64,000 nt of DNA from Mucilaginibacter achroorhodeus (GTDB lineage Bacteria > Bacteroidota > Bacteroidia > Sphingobacteriales > Sphingobacteriaceae). Position numbers and translations under genes: made by a program. This document shows positions 1-7,807 of this stretch, piece after piece. The stretch lies in contig NZ_VOEI01000001.1 of the NCBI RefSeq assembly GCF_007846095.1, forward strand, positions 124,001 to 188,000, read 5' to 3'. Within the stretch, counting starts at the first letter, position 1. Every line of letters begins with the position of its first letter. The notes under the pieces were generated by a model. It had not been told where the DNA came from and did no database searches. It worked only from the letters and a program-made list of their open reading frames with translations.

Positions 1-120
1 CCGTTAAAATACACGATCAACGCATGCCTCCTTTTTGATCCGGAGATATTGAAGCGTTAAGTTTTTAATAGTGAAAACTTAAAATTTAACTGCGGTTAAA
101 TCTTAAAATGCTCGTATGCT
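1..120. other. Left-edge non-coding sequence downstream of zapA
   Basis: No convincing reading frame is visible here. The first 60 bases contain an inverted pair GATCAA (15-20) and TTGATC (36-41), and a second pair AACGC (19-23) and GCGTT (54-58). In many bacteria the 6S RNA gene lies next to zapA, and in Bacteroidota rny often follows, so a structured RNA read on the minus strand is possible. The sequence is cut by the window edge and I cannot confirm this. Confidence 0.3.
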
Positions 121-195
121 AAGTCAAAAATCAAAAGTAAAAATTCAAAGCCTGCGTGGCTTTTGACTTTAAACTCTATACTCTTAACTTAAAAA
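121..195. repeat. Inverted pair of 7-bp-period arrays after zapA
   Basis: The left arm (121-148) reads as four 7-bp units such as AAGTCAA and AAATCAA. The right arm (161-195) reads as units TTTTGAC, TTTAAAC, TCTATAC and TCTTAAC. The arms are roughly complementary around a GC-richer centre, so a long imperfect hairpin can form. It lies directly behind the zapA stop codon and may act as a 3-prime-end structure. It is one of several arrays in this window that share the 7-bp period but not the sequence. Confidence 0.7.
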
Positions 196-202
196 AAGAA
201 CG

Positions 203-496
203 TTATTGTTTAGAAAAAAAGTTGTTTAGCAAATGATCTAACTGATAAACCTTTTCGGCAACCTCGGTATCTTCCGTGCTTACCTTTTTATCTGCTTTTA
301 ACGATGATGTTGCGTAATGCAGCACACACATTGATAAAAGATCCTGTTTATCCCTTACCGCATAATTTTCCTGGTATTCTTTTATACGGTCGTTAATCAG
401 CTTTGCTGCCCTTCTAATAATCTCTTCCTCTTCCATGTTTACCTTTAGCGGGTAAACTCTGTCAGCAATATTTATTTTTATTGAGATTTCTCCCAT
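203..496 (-). CDS. zapA: Cell division protein ZapA
   Basis: The 97-residue protein matches the ZapA family in length and layout. A short beta-rich N-terminal part (GEISIKINIADRVYPLKV) is followed by a long helical region that forms the dimer or tetramer coiled coil. In the family ZapA binds FtsZ and bundles its filaments at the division ring. The gene starts 21 bp after the stop of a small coiled-coil gene, so the two are probably co-transcribed downstream of pheT. The start ATG is the only sensible one. I see no change in key regions. The assignment rests on sequence pattern and on the conserved pheT-zapB-zapA order of this phylum. Confidence 0.85.
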   Translation of the reverse strand: MGEISIKINIADRVYPLKVNMEEEEIIRRAAKLINDRIKEYQENYAVRDKQDLLSMCVLHYATSSLKADKKVSTEDTEVAEKVYQLDHLLNNFFSKQ

Positions 497-517
497 TTGA
501 GCTTTTCACTTTCTGTA

Positions 518-805
518 TTACTTTTTAAGCAACACAATACACTTATCTATTTCCTGCACAAAGTCGTTAATTTTTTGCTTAATGTCAACACTTTTTTCAT
601 TTGTTTCTGAAAACGACTTTGCCAACTTCAATACACGAAGCTTCTCCTCCAGTTCTTTGGTCTTGTTGGTACTGGCCTTAAGGGCAACATTCAACGCTTC
701 GCTCTCCAGCTTAAGGAGATCATTCTCCTCCTGCAAGGCAGCGCAAAGCTCTATCAGCCTTTCAGTTTTTTCTACTACGTTACTTAGTTGGTCAGCTATG
801 TTCAT
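518..805 (-). CDS. Small coiled-coil protein, ZapB-like
   Basis: This 95-residue protein is almost entirely predicted helix. Heptads run from about residue 8 to 65 (ERLIELCAALQEENDLLKLE) and a second helix ends in KCIVLLKK. It has no membrane segment or signal peptide. Its size, composition and place directly before zapA fit the ZapB-like coiled-coil proteins annotated between pheT and zapA in Bacteroidota. A direct role in division is inferred from context only, since coiled coils give little specific family signal. It probably shares a transcript with zapA. Confidence 0.65.
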   Translation of the reverse strand: MNIADQLSNVVEKTERLIELCAALQEENDLLKLESEALNVALKASTNKTKELEEKLRVLKLAKSFSETNEKSVDIKQKINDFVQEIDKCIVLLKK

Positions 806-809
806 TAAA

Positions 810-837
810 GATTAGAGATCAAAGATTAGAGATTAGT
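810..837. repeat. Heptamer array, left flank of four-helix-bundle gene
   Basis: Four consecutive 7-bp units are present: GATTAGA, GATCAAA, GATTAGA, GATTAGT. The last two units plus one base (824-838) are a perfect 15-bp inverted match to 1242-1256 on the other side of the neighbouring gene. Confidence 0.8.
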
Positions 838-844
838 TGCCTGG

Positions 845-1222
845 TTAATTTGCTTTTGATAATAATGATTGATTTCTCAAATATTTGATATAACCATTTA
901 TCATCTTTATGCACTCCTCACAATCTTCTTTGTACTTATTAAACGTTTCTTCCTTAATATAATTTTCATCGAGCGCTATCACTAAATGGTCTATGGTTTC
1001 TATCGCTGAGCCACGGGCATTAAGCAAAAATTTAGATGAATCTGCAAAATGATACCTACCATGGCCCTCAGCGATATTATTACCTATCGACCTCGAAGAT
1101 CTAACAATCTGATCAGTCAATCTATATTTTTCTTCCGAGGGAAAAGACTTGGTTAATACTGAAACGTTATTCCTTAACATTCTCGATTTTTTCCAGACTT
1201 CAAGGTCGGTGAATGACTTCAT
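845..1222 (-). CDS. Four-helix-bundle protein (23S rRNA intervening-sequence family)
   Basis: The protein of about 125 residues starts MKSFTDLEVWKKS and contains RSSRSIGNNIAEGHGRY, the hallmark pattern of the four-helix-bundle family (TIGR02436, also called bIVSP or S23). Members form pentamers; some are encoded inside 23S rRNA intervening sequences, but most are stand-alone genes of unknown function. I chose the ATG at 1222 because the conserved family start is MKSF; a TTG 12 bases upstream is possible. The gene interrupts the usual pheT-zapB-zapA order. It is bracketed by inverted heptamer arrays at 810-837 and 1241-1275, which suggests it was inserted as a unit. Confidence 0.85.
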   Translation of the reverse strand: MKSFTDLEVWKKSRMLRNNVSVLTKSFPSEEKYRLTDQIVRSSRSIGNNIAEGHGRYHFADSSKFLLNARGSAIETIDHLVIALDENYIKEETFNKYKEDCEECIKMINGYIKYLRNQSLLSKAN

Positions 1223-1240
1223 AGCTATTAACAATTAAAT

Positions 1241-1275
1241 TAACTAATCTCTAATCGCCAATCTCTAACCTCTAT
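1241..1275. repeat. Heptamer array, right flank of four-helix-bundle gene
   Basis: The 7-bp units read TAACTAA, TCTCTAA, TCGCCAA, TCTCTAA, CCTCTAT. They are the inverted counterpart of the array at 810-837, and the last unit runs into the pheT stop codon. Confidence 0.75.
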
Positions 1276-3671
1276 TTCCTTATCTCCGCTCCTACTTCTT
1301 TGCCTAAATTATAAATAATTTTCTGCATGATGGCGTCGATGGCTTTGTCAGTCAAAGTTTTTTCAGTGTCTTGCAGAATAAAGCTTAACGCATAAGATTT
1401 TTTACCGGCCGGTAACTTGTCGCCCTGGTAAACGTCGAACACACTGATCTCTTTCAGGAGCTTTTTATCCGCACGTTGGGCGATCTGTTTTAATTGACCA
1501 AACGTTACTGCTGTATCAACCAACATGCTTAGATCGCGGCGCACGGCAGGAAATTTAGATACTTCCTGGTAAACTATAACGTTCTTGCGCACCGCATTCA
1601 ATACAACATCGAAGTTGAAATCGGCGTAGAAAACTTCTTTATCCAGGTCAACTTTCTTCAGCGCATCTTTTGCAACCGCACCAAATTTAACCAGTTGTTT
1701 GCCATTAAGCGTATATTGGAGGCCATAAGCCAGCTTGCTGCAGGTAGCATCTTCAACCGAGTAATCAGTGATCTTTAGGCGTTGCAAAATACCATCAACA
1801 ATAGCCTTAAGGTTATAAAACGATACCTGCGTTTGCTTTTGGTTCCACTGCTCGGCGGTATCGTTACCTGTAATAAATATTGAAAAACGCTGGTTCTCAA
1901 CGTATTTATCCTCTTTGATTGAATAAACCTTTCCAAACTCGTAGAACTTTAAGTCGGGGCTTTTGCGGTTTTGGTTGTAGGCGATAGCTTCCAGACCAGA
2001 GAAAAGCAGTGTTTGGCGCATAGCATCCAGATCGCTGCTTAGCGGGTTCACTATTTTAACGGCACTCTCCGGTTTATCAGAATATGCCAGTTTGGTTAGG
2101 GAGTTGGCCAGCATCTCGTTGAAGCCATTGGCGCTCAGCATGTCTGAGATAGCGTTTTGTACGGTATCTTTTTCAGGGCGCTGCGAGGTATTTAACGACG
2201 CACGGATCTGCGTTGGGATCTCAATATTGTTATAGCCATAAAGGCGCAATATCTCCTCTATCACGTCTACCTCGCGGGTAACGTCCACGCGGTAAGGCGG
2301 TACTTTAAGCGATAAGCCTTCCGCTGTTTCGTTAACGATCTCGATATCAAGCGAGGTCAAAATGCTTTTGATAGTATCGTTACCGATAGCTTTGCCGATC
2401 AAACGGTCGATATTTTTGTAAGTTACCTCAACATCAAACGGTGCAACCGGTGCCGGGTAATGGTCAAAAATTTCTGATGATACCTGTCCGCCTGCCACTT
2501 GCTGTATCAGCAATGCTGCGCGTTTTAATGCAAACACTGTCATATCGGGGTCGGTACCACGTTCAAAACGGAAAGATGCATCGGTTTTTAACCCGTGACG
2601 TTTGGCGGTTTTACGTACCGATACCGAATTGAAATAAGCACTCTCCAGGAAAATGGCTTTTGTACTCTCTGTAACGCCCGACTTTGCACCACCAAAAACA
2701 CCGGCTATGCACATCGGCTCATCAGCATTGCAGATCATCAGGTCATCGGCCGATAATTTCCTGTCCACATCATCCAACGTTTTAAAAACTGTCCCTTCAG
2801 CAACGTTTTTAACGATCACTTTGCCGCCTGCAATAGTAGCGGCATCAAATGCGTGCAGCGGCTGCCCTAACTCGTGCAGTACGTAGTTAGTAACATCCAC
2901 TACATTATTTATGGAACGCACGCCGATAACCGCTAAACGCTGCTTTAACCAATCCGGAGATTCTTTAACCTCTATACCTGAAATGGTAACCCCAGAGTAA
3001 CGCGGAATTGCCTGTTCGTTCTCTACCACCACTTCAATATTCAGGTTGTTATTATCAACTTTAAATGCAGATACATCGGGCTTTTTAACGGCAATTTTAA
3101 GGAAGGCTGCTATATCGCGTGCAGTACCCAGGTGCGATGCTGCATCTGCACGGTTAGGCGTGAGGCCTATCTCGTACATATAATCGTCCTGAACGTTGAA
3201 GTGCTCTTTGGCAAGTTTGCCCACAGGCACATCGGCATCAAGCACCATAATGCCTTCATGGCTGTGGCCAAGGCCAATTTCATCTTCAGCACATATCATG
3301 CCTTCAGATACTTCTCCGCGTATTTTTGATTTGTTGATCTTAAAAGGTTCGCCAGTTGTTGGGTGTACCATGGTACCTACGGTTGCTACAACCACCTTTT
3401 GACCTGCAGCAACATTGCTTGCTCCGCAAACAATTTGGAGGTCTTCGCCTGTACCAACATCAACTTTGGTAACCTTTAGCCTATCGGCATTGGGGTGTTG
3501 GGTAGTTTCTTTAACGTAGCCTATCACCAGGCCCTCTAAGCCCCCGGCTATGGCCTGCACCTTCTCAAGGCTTTCAACCTCAAGCCCCGTGCCGGTTAAT
3601 ATTTTTGATATCTCCTCCGGAGATTTTTCAGTATCAATAAACTCTTTAAGCCAGTTGTATGAAATTTTCAT
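1272..3671 (-). CDS. pheT: Phenylalanine--tRNA ligase beta subunit
   Basis: The 799-residue protein shows the full PheT layout. MKISYNWLKEFI starts it, then comes a tRNA-binding OB domain (about 40-150, with HPNADRLKV), the B3/B4 editing region with RYSGVTI and GGAKSGV, and the B5 domain. The pseudo-catalytic synthetase core and a C-terminal anticodon-binding FDX domain (FPAVRRDLSMLVD) follow. It pairs with PheS, which is not in this window, to charge tRNA-Phe. An in-frame extension to 3716 exists, but the family start and a -7 box at 3680-3687 both favour 3671. Length is normal for the family. The downstream stop overlaps a heptamer array. Confidence 0.97.
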   Translation of the reverse strand: MKISYNWLKEFIDTEKSPEEISKILTGTGLEVESLEKVQAIAGGLEGLVIGYVKETTQHPNADRLKVTKVDVGTGEDLQIVCGASNVAAGQKVVVATVGTMVHPTTGEPFKINKSKIRGEVSEGMICAEDEIGLGHSHEGIMVLDADVPVGKLAKEHFNVQDDYMYEIGLTPNRADAASHLGTARDIAAFLKIAVKKPDVSAFKVDNNNLNIEVVVENEQAIPRYSGVTISGIEVKESPDWLKQRLAVIGVRSINNVVDVTNYVLHELGQPLHAFDAATIAGGKVIVKNVAEGTVFKTLDDVDRKLSADDLMICNADEPMCIAGVFGGAKSGVTESTKAIFLESAYFNSVSVRKTAKRHGLKTDASFRFERGTDPDMTVFALKRAALLIQQVAGGQVSSEIFDHYPAPVAPFDVEVTYKNIDRLIGKAIGNDTIKSILTSLDIEIVNETAEGLSLKVPPYRVDVTREVDVIEEILRLYGYNNIEIPTQIRASLNTSQRPEKDTVQNAISDMLSANGFNEMLANSLTKLAYSDKPESAVKIVNPLSSDLDAMRQTLLFSGLEAIAYNQNRKSPDLKFYEFGKVYSIKEDKYVENQRFSIFITGNDTAEQWNQKQTQVSFYNLKAIVDGILQRLKITDYSVEDATCSKLAYGLQYTLNGKQLVKFGAVAKDALKKVDLDKEVFYADFNFDVVLNAVRKNVIVYQEVSKFPAVRRDLSMLVDTAVTFGQLKQIAQRADKKLLKEISVFDVYQGDKLPAGKKSYALSFILQDTEKTLTDKAIDAIMQKIIYNLGKEVGAEIRK

Positions 3672-3679
3672 TGCAAGGG

Positions 3680-3687
3680 CAAAGATA
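3680..3687 (-). promoter_or_regulatory. -7 box of the pheT promoter
   Basis: On the minus strand the sequence is TATCTTTG, a match to the Bacteroidota -7 consensus TAnnTTTG. It ends 8 nt before the pheT ATG, so the leader would be only a few bases. No clear -33 TTG is seen at the right distance. Confidence 0.55.
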
Positions 3688-3720
3688 GAACTTTGTATTG
3701 AACCGTATATAAACAAAAAG

Positions 3721-3805
3721 CGCCATTGCGAGGTACGATGCTATCTCCAGACTTTACAGGGCGTACCTACCTATGTAGAGATTGCTTCGTACCTCGCAAT
3801 GACGC
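3721..3805. repeat. Long palindrome, TCATTGCGAG family, copy 1 (diverged)
   Basis: The arms carry CATTGCGAGGTACGATGC on the left and GCTTCGTACCTCGCAATG on the right, so a stem of more than 20 imperfect pairs is possible. The outer CATTGCGAG / CTCGCAATG core is shared with the repeats near 25.0 kb and 32.7 kb. It lies between pheT and the small acidic gene. No open reading frame or transposase is attached. Confidence 0.75.
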
Positions 3806-3828
3806 GTGGACTATTTTGTTGGAAATAC

Positions 3829-4053
3829 TTAAAGCTTATCATCACCATCCACATTCAACGTGTAAGATGGCTCAGAAGCATCATAAGCCTGATTGGCCTG
3901 GTCGGTTTCGTCTATTTCGCCGATATCTTCATTGGTATCATCAAAGCCATTGCTATGAATATCCTGCTGGCTCATTTGCTCTTCATTCTCAGTTTGGCTT
4001 AACTGATCATCCTGTTGCAGCATATCGTCTTGTTCTTCCGGTTGAGTTGTCAT
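3829..4053 (-). CDS. Small acidic, low-complexity hypothetical protein
   Basis: The 74-residue product is very acidic and rich in Asp, Glu and Gln (EEQDDMLQQDDQLSQTENEE), with almost no hydrophobic core, so it is probably disordered. I do not recognise a family. It has no signal peptide or membrane segment. It precedes pheT on the same strand but is separated by a palindromic repeat, so it is probably its own unit. The reading frame has a clean ATG start. Low-complexity frames can occur by chance, so this gene is only moderately supported. Confidence 0.5.
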   Translation of the reverse strand: MTTQPEEQDDMLQQDDQLSQTENEEQMSQQDIHSNGFDDTNEDIGEIDETDQANQAYDASEPSYTLNVDGDDKL

Positions 4054-4104
4054 GGTAGTTTGTTTTAGTTTACACGAATAGAACGCGAAGGAGTATGGCG
4101 TTGT

Positions 4105-4647
4105 TTGAATTTACTTCCTATTTTAGAAGGTATGTTAAATGCTCAACCTACGCACAACATTTCCGCTTTGCGGGCTATCGATTTGATAAATGAGGGTATC
4201 CCTATAGTTGATACATATGTACAGGGAAATATAGATATTTCATTTGTAAACTCTGTTAAGGAACTAAGCTTCTTTAATTGTATTGTAGAATCATTTTTAG
4301 CGGAAGGTGTTGAATTTGCGGCGCCGATGAAACTTATAAACACTCATTTCAAATCATGCCAATTTCGATACGCATATTTTTTAAACGGACTGACAATTGA
4401 AAACTGCGTATTCGACCAAAATTTAAGCTTTGAATCCGGAGGACATAATCAACCAAACTACCCAGTTATTATCAAAGGAAATGTATTTAATGATCGCGTT
4501 GATTTTTTTGATTGCTGGTTCAGATCCAGTGTAATAGTAACAGAGAACAACTTTTTAAAAGGCACTAATATTCAAAGCAAAAACCAAATGATAACCTTTG
4601 ATATCGAACCAACTATAACCAATAATATTGGAGACCTATCCTCTTAA
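4105..4647 (+). CDS. Hypothetical protein with beta-helix or pentapeptide-like repeats
   Basis: The product of up to 180 residues contains spaced Phe/Asn/Cys motifs (LSFFNCIV, FKSCQFRYAYF, IENCVFDQNL, DFFDCWFRSS) at about 20-residue spacing. This pattern resembles right-handed beta-helix or pentapeptide-repeat proteins. I do not recognise a named family or function. Start choice is uncertain: TTG at 4105 or ATG at 4132 are both in frame, and the frame opens only after a TAG at 4066. There is no signal peptide. The gene looks more AT-rich than its neighbours, which may point to transfer. It stands alone between oppositely oriented genes. Confidence 0.6.
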   Translation: MNLLPILEGMLNAQPTHNISALRAIDLINEGIPIVDTYVQGNIDISFVNSVKELSFFNCIVESFLAEGVEFAAPMKLINTHFKSCQFRYAYFLNGLTIENCVFDQNLSFESGGHNQPNYPVIIKGNVFNDRVDFFDCWFRSSVIVTENNFLKGTNIQSKNQMITFDIEPTITNNIGDLSS

Positions 4648-4663
4648 GAAGTTTCTTTTTGAC

Positions 4664-5362
4664 TTAGATCAGCCCCTCATCCCCAAAACTGAAGTAACCG
4701 TTATCTGTCAGGATCAAATGATCCAGCACATTTATATCCAGCAACCGACCTGCTTCTACGATTTTCTTAGTTAATTTCAGGTCTTCCTGACTCGGCTTTA
4801 AATTTCCAGATGGATGGTTATGAACCATAATGATAGCACTGGCCTGGTGCTGCAAAGCCATGTGGAAGATTATCTTTGGGTCGGCAACGGTACCGCTAAG
4901 GCCGCCTTTGCTAACCAGTTCTTTAGCAATAACTTTAGATGACCGCCCGATAAGCATCAGCCAAAACTCCTCGTGGTTAAGATCGCGCAGGTGGCGGCGC
5001 ATGATGTTATAACCATCCCGGCTGCATTTAACTTCATCGGGCACGGGCGTTTCGCTATTGTCGCGCCTGCGGCCAAGCTCAAGCGCCGCAATGATAGAGA
5101 TAGCTTTTGCTTCGCCGATACCTTTAAATTTGCACAGTTCGTTTATGGAAGCCTTACCAAGTTTATTAAGATCGTTATTGTAATGGAGCAGTATGCGTTT
5201 GCTTAGCTCCACAGCCGTTTCAGTACGACTTCCGCTACCTATCAGGATTGCAATGAGCTCTGCATCGGTAAGCGCACGGCGGCCTTGCCCGCTCAGTTTC
5301 TCGCGCGGGCGGTCTTCTTCGGCCCAGGATTTTATGCTTATTTTGTTTTGATAGTCTTGCAA
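4664..5362 (-). CDS. radC: RadC-family JAB1/MPN protein
   Basis: The protein has an N-terminal UPF0758 region (SWAEEDRPREKL), a helix-hairpin-helix segment (FKGIGEAKAISIIAALELGRR) and a C-terminal JAMM/MPN+ domain. That domain carries the metal motif HNHPSGNLKPSQED (HxHP followed by S and D). RadC proteins were once called DNA repair factors, but their biochemical role is unsettled. I chose the TTG at 5362 (LQDYQNKIS), because a longer frame to 5425 only reads into a palindromic repeat. A TACTTTAG box at 5382-5389 could be the -7 element. The resulting 232 residues are normal for the family. Confidence 0.88.
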   Translation of the reverse strand: MQDYQNKISIKSWAEEDRPREKLSGQGRRALTDAELIAILIGSGSRTETAVELSKRILLHYNNDLNKLGKASINELCKFKGIGEAKAISIIAALELGRRRDNSETPVPDEVKCSRDGYNIMRRHLRDLNHEEFWLMLIGRSSKVIAKELVSKGGLSGTVADPKIIFHMALQHQASAIIMVHNHPSGNLKPSQEDLKLTKKIVEAGRLLDINVLDHLILTDNGYFSFGDEGLI

Positions 5363-5408
5363 GTGGGTAAAGGTTAGAAGACTAAAGTAAGAGAAATATT
5401 TAAAAGAT

Positions 5409-5543
5409 GACTCACCCCGTGACACTTAGTTCGCGACCCTCTCTGCTGCGCAAATAGGGTGAGCTACATCGATATCTTCTTTTTTACCCTCTTTGCGCGC
5501 GGCGTAGAGAGGGTCGACAAGCGTCAGCGATGTCGGGGTGAGT
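5409..5543. repeat. Long palindrome, CTCACCC family, copy 1
   Basis: The segment begins CTCACCCCG (5411) and ends CGGGGTGAG (5542). Inside lie further complementary blocks, ACCCTCTCTGC near 5436 and GAGAGGGTCG near 5507. It separates radC from rpsT. A second member with the same outer ends and the same ACCCTCTCTGC core is at 18409-18526. Confidence 0.75.
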
Positions 5544-5545
5544 AA

Positions 5546-5579
5546 ACAAAAAAGGGATAGCACTTGCGTACCATCCCTT
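5546..5579 (-). terminator. Probable rpsT terminator
   Basis: AAGGGAT and ATCCCTT form the stem on either side of a 14-base loop. On the minus strand the hairpin is followed by a TTTTTTG run, 22 bases behind the rpsT stop codon. Confidence 0.65.
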
Positions 5580-5601
5580 CTTAATATTGTTTATTAAGCT
5601 A

Positions 5602-5856
5602 TTAGCTTAAGCCGTTTACAAATTTAGTAAGCTTCGATTTATTGTTTGAAGCTTTGTTTTTGTGAATAACGTTCTTTTTAGCCAAACGGTCAAGCATAGA
5701 AATTACTTTAGACAAAAGCGGAGTAGCATCAGCTTTAGTAGTTGCACTTCTTAATTTCTTAACAGCGTTTCTGGTTGTTTTAGCCTGATACCTGTTACGC
5801 AGACGCTTCGCAGCATTTGCCCTGATTCTTTTAATTGATGATTTATGATTTGCCAT
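5602..5856 (-). CDS. rpsT: 30S ribosomal protein S20
   Basis: The 84-residue, strongly basic protein begins [20 protein letters not shown], the diagnostic S20 start. It continues with the three-helix bundle that binds 16S rRNA in the body of the small subunit. Length is normal. It is monocistronic, with its own -33/-7 promoter upstream and a hairpin terminator downstream. S20 is a primary-binding assembly protein. I see no extra domain or change. Confidence 0.97.
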   Translation of the reverse strand: MANHKSSIKRIRANAAKRLRNRYQAKTTRNAVKKLRSATTKADATPLLSKVISMLDRLAKKNVIHKNKASNNKSKLTKFVNGLS

Positions 5857-5883
5857 TGTAGCTTGTTATTCTTTTTAAGGCTG

Positions 5884-5914
5884 CAAATATACTCACAGAT
5901 TTTTTTATATGCAA
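5884..5914 (-). promoter_or_regulatory. rpsT promoter (-33 TTG, -7 TATATTTG)
   Basis: On the minus strand TTG (5914-5912) and TATATTTG (5891-5884) are separated by 20 bases, matching the Bacteroidota housekeeping promoter consensus. The -7 box ends 27 bases before the rpsT ATG. Confidence 0.7.
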
Positions 5915-6113
5915 TAGTTTTTATGGATTTTATTGGATAGTTTTTAACATTGAATTAAGAATTAGTGCATGTAAGCGTTATGCGAATATCTGAACTGGAA
6001 TTTAAAGAATTGGCGAATTGACCGGCTTTGAAAGCACCTTAGCATAGCCCGTGAGCAATGATTAGTGCGCCATTGAATTAATCTCGTCCGCTTACTTCTC
6101 TCATTAAATTAAA

Positions 6114-7094
6114 ATGCCCTATTTTCACCCAAACATGAGGCGCCTTATTTTAACCTTCCTCTCCTGCATCCTAATTATTACTACCTGCTGCTCATGGGGA
6201 TTTTTTGCTCATTATCGCATTAACCGGTTGGCTGTTTTTACGCTACCAAAGGGAATGGCTGGCTTCTATAAAGCGAACATCGAATTTATAACCGAGCATG
6301 CTGTCAGCGCCGATAGAAAGCGGTATGTAGATTCATCGGAAATACCCCATCATTTCTTTGACGCCGACCATTATGGTAAGCAACCTTTCAAAGTAATGCC
6401 ACAGCATTGGATAGATGCCGCAGCCAAATACTCATCAGATACCCTGAATAAATATGGCACCGTTCCCTGGACCATCACCAGTAATTATTACTGGCTGGTA
6501 AAAGCTTTTAAGGCACATGATACCACCGGCATATTGATCACCTCGGCTAACCTGGCACATTACCTTTCAGACGCGCATACACCCTTACATTTAACGGAAA
6601 ATTACGATGGGCAGCTAACTAATCAGCAAGGTATTCACGGGTTATGGGAAAGCCGCTTGCCCGAACTTTTTGCCAATGGATACCATTACAATGTGGGCAA
6701 GGCCAAATACATCAGTAACCCACTGGCAGAAGCCTTCAGGATCTGCATCAATTCGTACAAAAAAGTTGATACGGTACTGCGCGTGGAGCGCATGCTGAAT
6801 AAAACCTTCCCGCCGTTGCAGAAGTATGTAATAGAGCAGCGCGGCAACAGAAAAGTAAAAGTTTACTCGGTTGCTTACAGCAGGGCCTATCACAAATTGT
6901 TACGCGGAATGGTGCAGCGGCAGATGAGGGCATCCATACTCAGCGTTGGCAGCTTTTGGTTTTCAGCCTGGGTTGATGCAGGCCAACCAGACTTGAATAA
7001 ATTAATTCAAAAGCCTCTAAGCAAAGATGAAAGGCTGAAAATTGACAATGAGGAAGCTTTGTATAAAGCAGGTAAGGTGGCCATCAAACCTTAG
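6114..7094 (+). CDS. Zinc-dependent phospholipase C / S1-P1 nuclease-like protein
   Basis: An N-terminal signal peptide (hydrophobic LILTFLSCILIIT) is followed by a Trp and His-rich mature start (SWGFFAHYRINR), as in enzymes where the mature N-terminus is a zinc ligand. Further ligands are visible in SSEIPHHFFDAD, NLAHYLSDAHTPLHLTENYDG and GIHGLWESRLPELF. The family holds three zinc ions and cleaves phosphodiester bonds of nucleic acids or phospholipids; which substrate applies here is unknown. It should act outside the cytoplasm. An ATG at 6135 (MRRLILTF) may be the real start, as it gives a tighter signal peptide. It ends 4 bp from the convergent DedA gene. Confidence 0.8.
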   Translation: MPYFHPNMRRLILTFLSCILIITTCCSWGFFAHYRINRLAVFTLPKGMAGFYKANIEFITEHAVSADRKRYVDSSEIPHHFFDADHYGKQPFKVMPQHWIDAAAKYSSDTLNKYGTVPWTITSNYYWLVKAFKAHDTTGILITSANLAHYLSDAHTPLHLTENYDGQLTNQQGIHGLWESRLPELFANGYHYNVGKAKYISNPLAEAFRICINSYKKVDTVLRVERMLNKTFPPLQKYVIEQRGNRKVKVYSVAYSRAYHKLLRGMVQRQMRASILSVGSFWFSAWVDAGQPDLNKLIQKPLSKDERLKIDNEEALYKAGKVAIKP

Positions 7095-7097
7095 TGC

Positions 7098-7760
7098 TTA
7101 TTCCGCATTCACTTTCTCCGGTTTGCTAACCCTGCTTTTGATGTAAGCAAATATCGGCGGAAGCAATGATACCAGGATGATGATGATAGCCACCAGCGAG
7201 AAATTCTTTTTGATGATATCTACATTACCAAACAGGTAACCACCATACAAGAAGATGATTACCCAGCAAACGCCTCCCGCAATATTGTAAACGGTGTAAC
7301 GGCCAAATGGCATATGCCCTACCCCTGCAACAAACGGTGCAATGGTGCGTATGATCGGCACAAAACGGCTAAAAATAACGGCCTTGCCACCATGCTTATC
7401 AAAGAAGGCCTTGGTTTTTAAATAGTAGCTTAGCTTAAGTATTTTGTTTTCTTCTTTAAACACACGGGCACCCAGGTATTTACCTAACAAATAATTAACA
7501 GTATTGCCTAAAACTGCGGCAATTATTAAAATAATGCAAAGCAGATTAACATCCATGCCTGTTGCGCCACCGGCTATTAAAGCACCTGCAGCAAACAGCA
7601 ACGAATCGCCGGGAAGGAATGGGGTTACCACAAAACCAGTCTCTGCAAATATAATTACAAAGAGGATGAGGTAGGTCCAGCTTTGGTATTGGCTGATGAT
7701 CTGCGAGAGATGTTTATCAATATGCAGGATAAAATCGATGATGCTGTGTATTACTTCCAA
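7098..7760 (-). CDS. DedA family membrane protein
   Basis: The 220-residue protein carries the DedA signatures: FAETGFVVTPFLPGDSLLFAAG near residues 39-60, and VIFSRFVPIIRTIAPFVAGV with the essential Arg of the SRFxPxxRT motif. Hydrophobic segments surround both re-entrant hairpins. DedA proteins flip or move lipids, such as undecaprenyl phosphate or phosphatidylethanolamine, across the inner membrane in several bacteria. The start is a TTG, since no ATG is available in frame; it is supported by a well-spaced promoter ending 17 bases upstream. It converges with the nuclease-like gene with almost no spacer. Confidence 0.92.
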   Translation of the reverse strand: MEVIHSIIDFILHIDKHLSQIISQYQSWTYLILFVIIFAETGFVVTPFLPGDSLLFAAGALIAGGATGMDVNLLCIILIIAAVLGNTVNYLLGKYLGARVFKEENKILKLSYYLKTKAFFDKHGGKAVIFSRFVPIIRTIAPFVAGVGHMPFGRYTVYNIAGGVCWVIIFLYGGYLFGNVDIIKKNFSLVAIIIILVSLLPPIFAYIKSRVSKPEKVNAE

Positions 7761-7777
7761 AGCTTAAAATTTTGGTG

Positions 7778-7807
7778 CAAAAATATAAAGATAAAGCTGT
7801 AAGCCAA
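7778..7807 (-). promoter_or_regulatory. DedA promoter (TTG-N19-TATTTTTG)
   Basis: On the minus strand TTG (7807-7805), 19 bases, then TATTTTTG (7785-7778) match the Bacteroidota -33/-7 consensus. The position supports the TTG translation start at 7760. Confidence 0.7.

Noticed and set aside
3726..4058. Plus-strand open frames over the palindrome and the small acidic gene
   Set aside because: They run through the TCATTGCGAG repeat and mirror the acidic gene, with no protein-like composition.
4095..4193. A 32-codon ATG frame with an AAGGAG motif ahead of the beta-helix-like gene
   Set aside because: It is out of frame with the longer coding region and ends quickly; Shine-Dalgarno motifs are weak evidence in this phylum.
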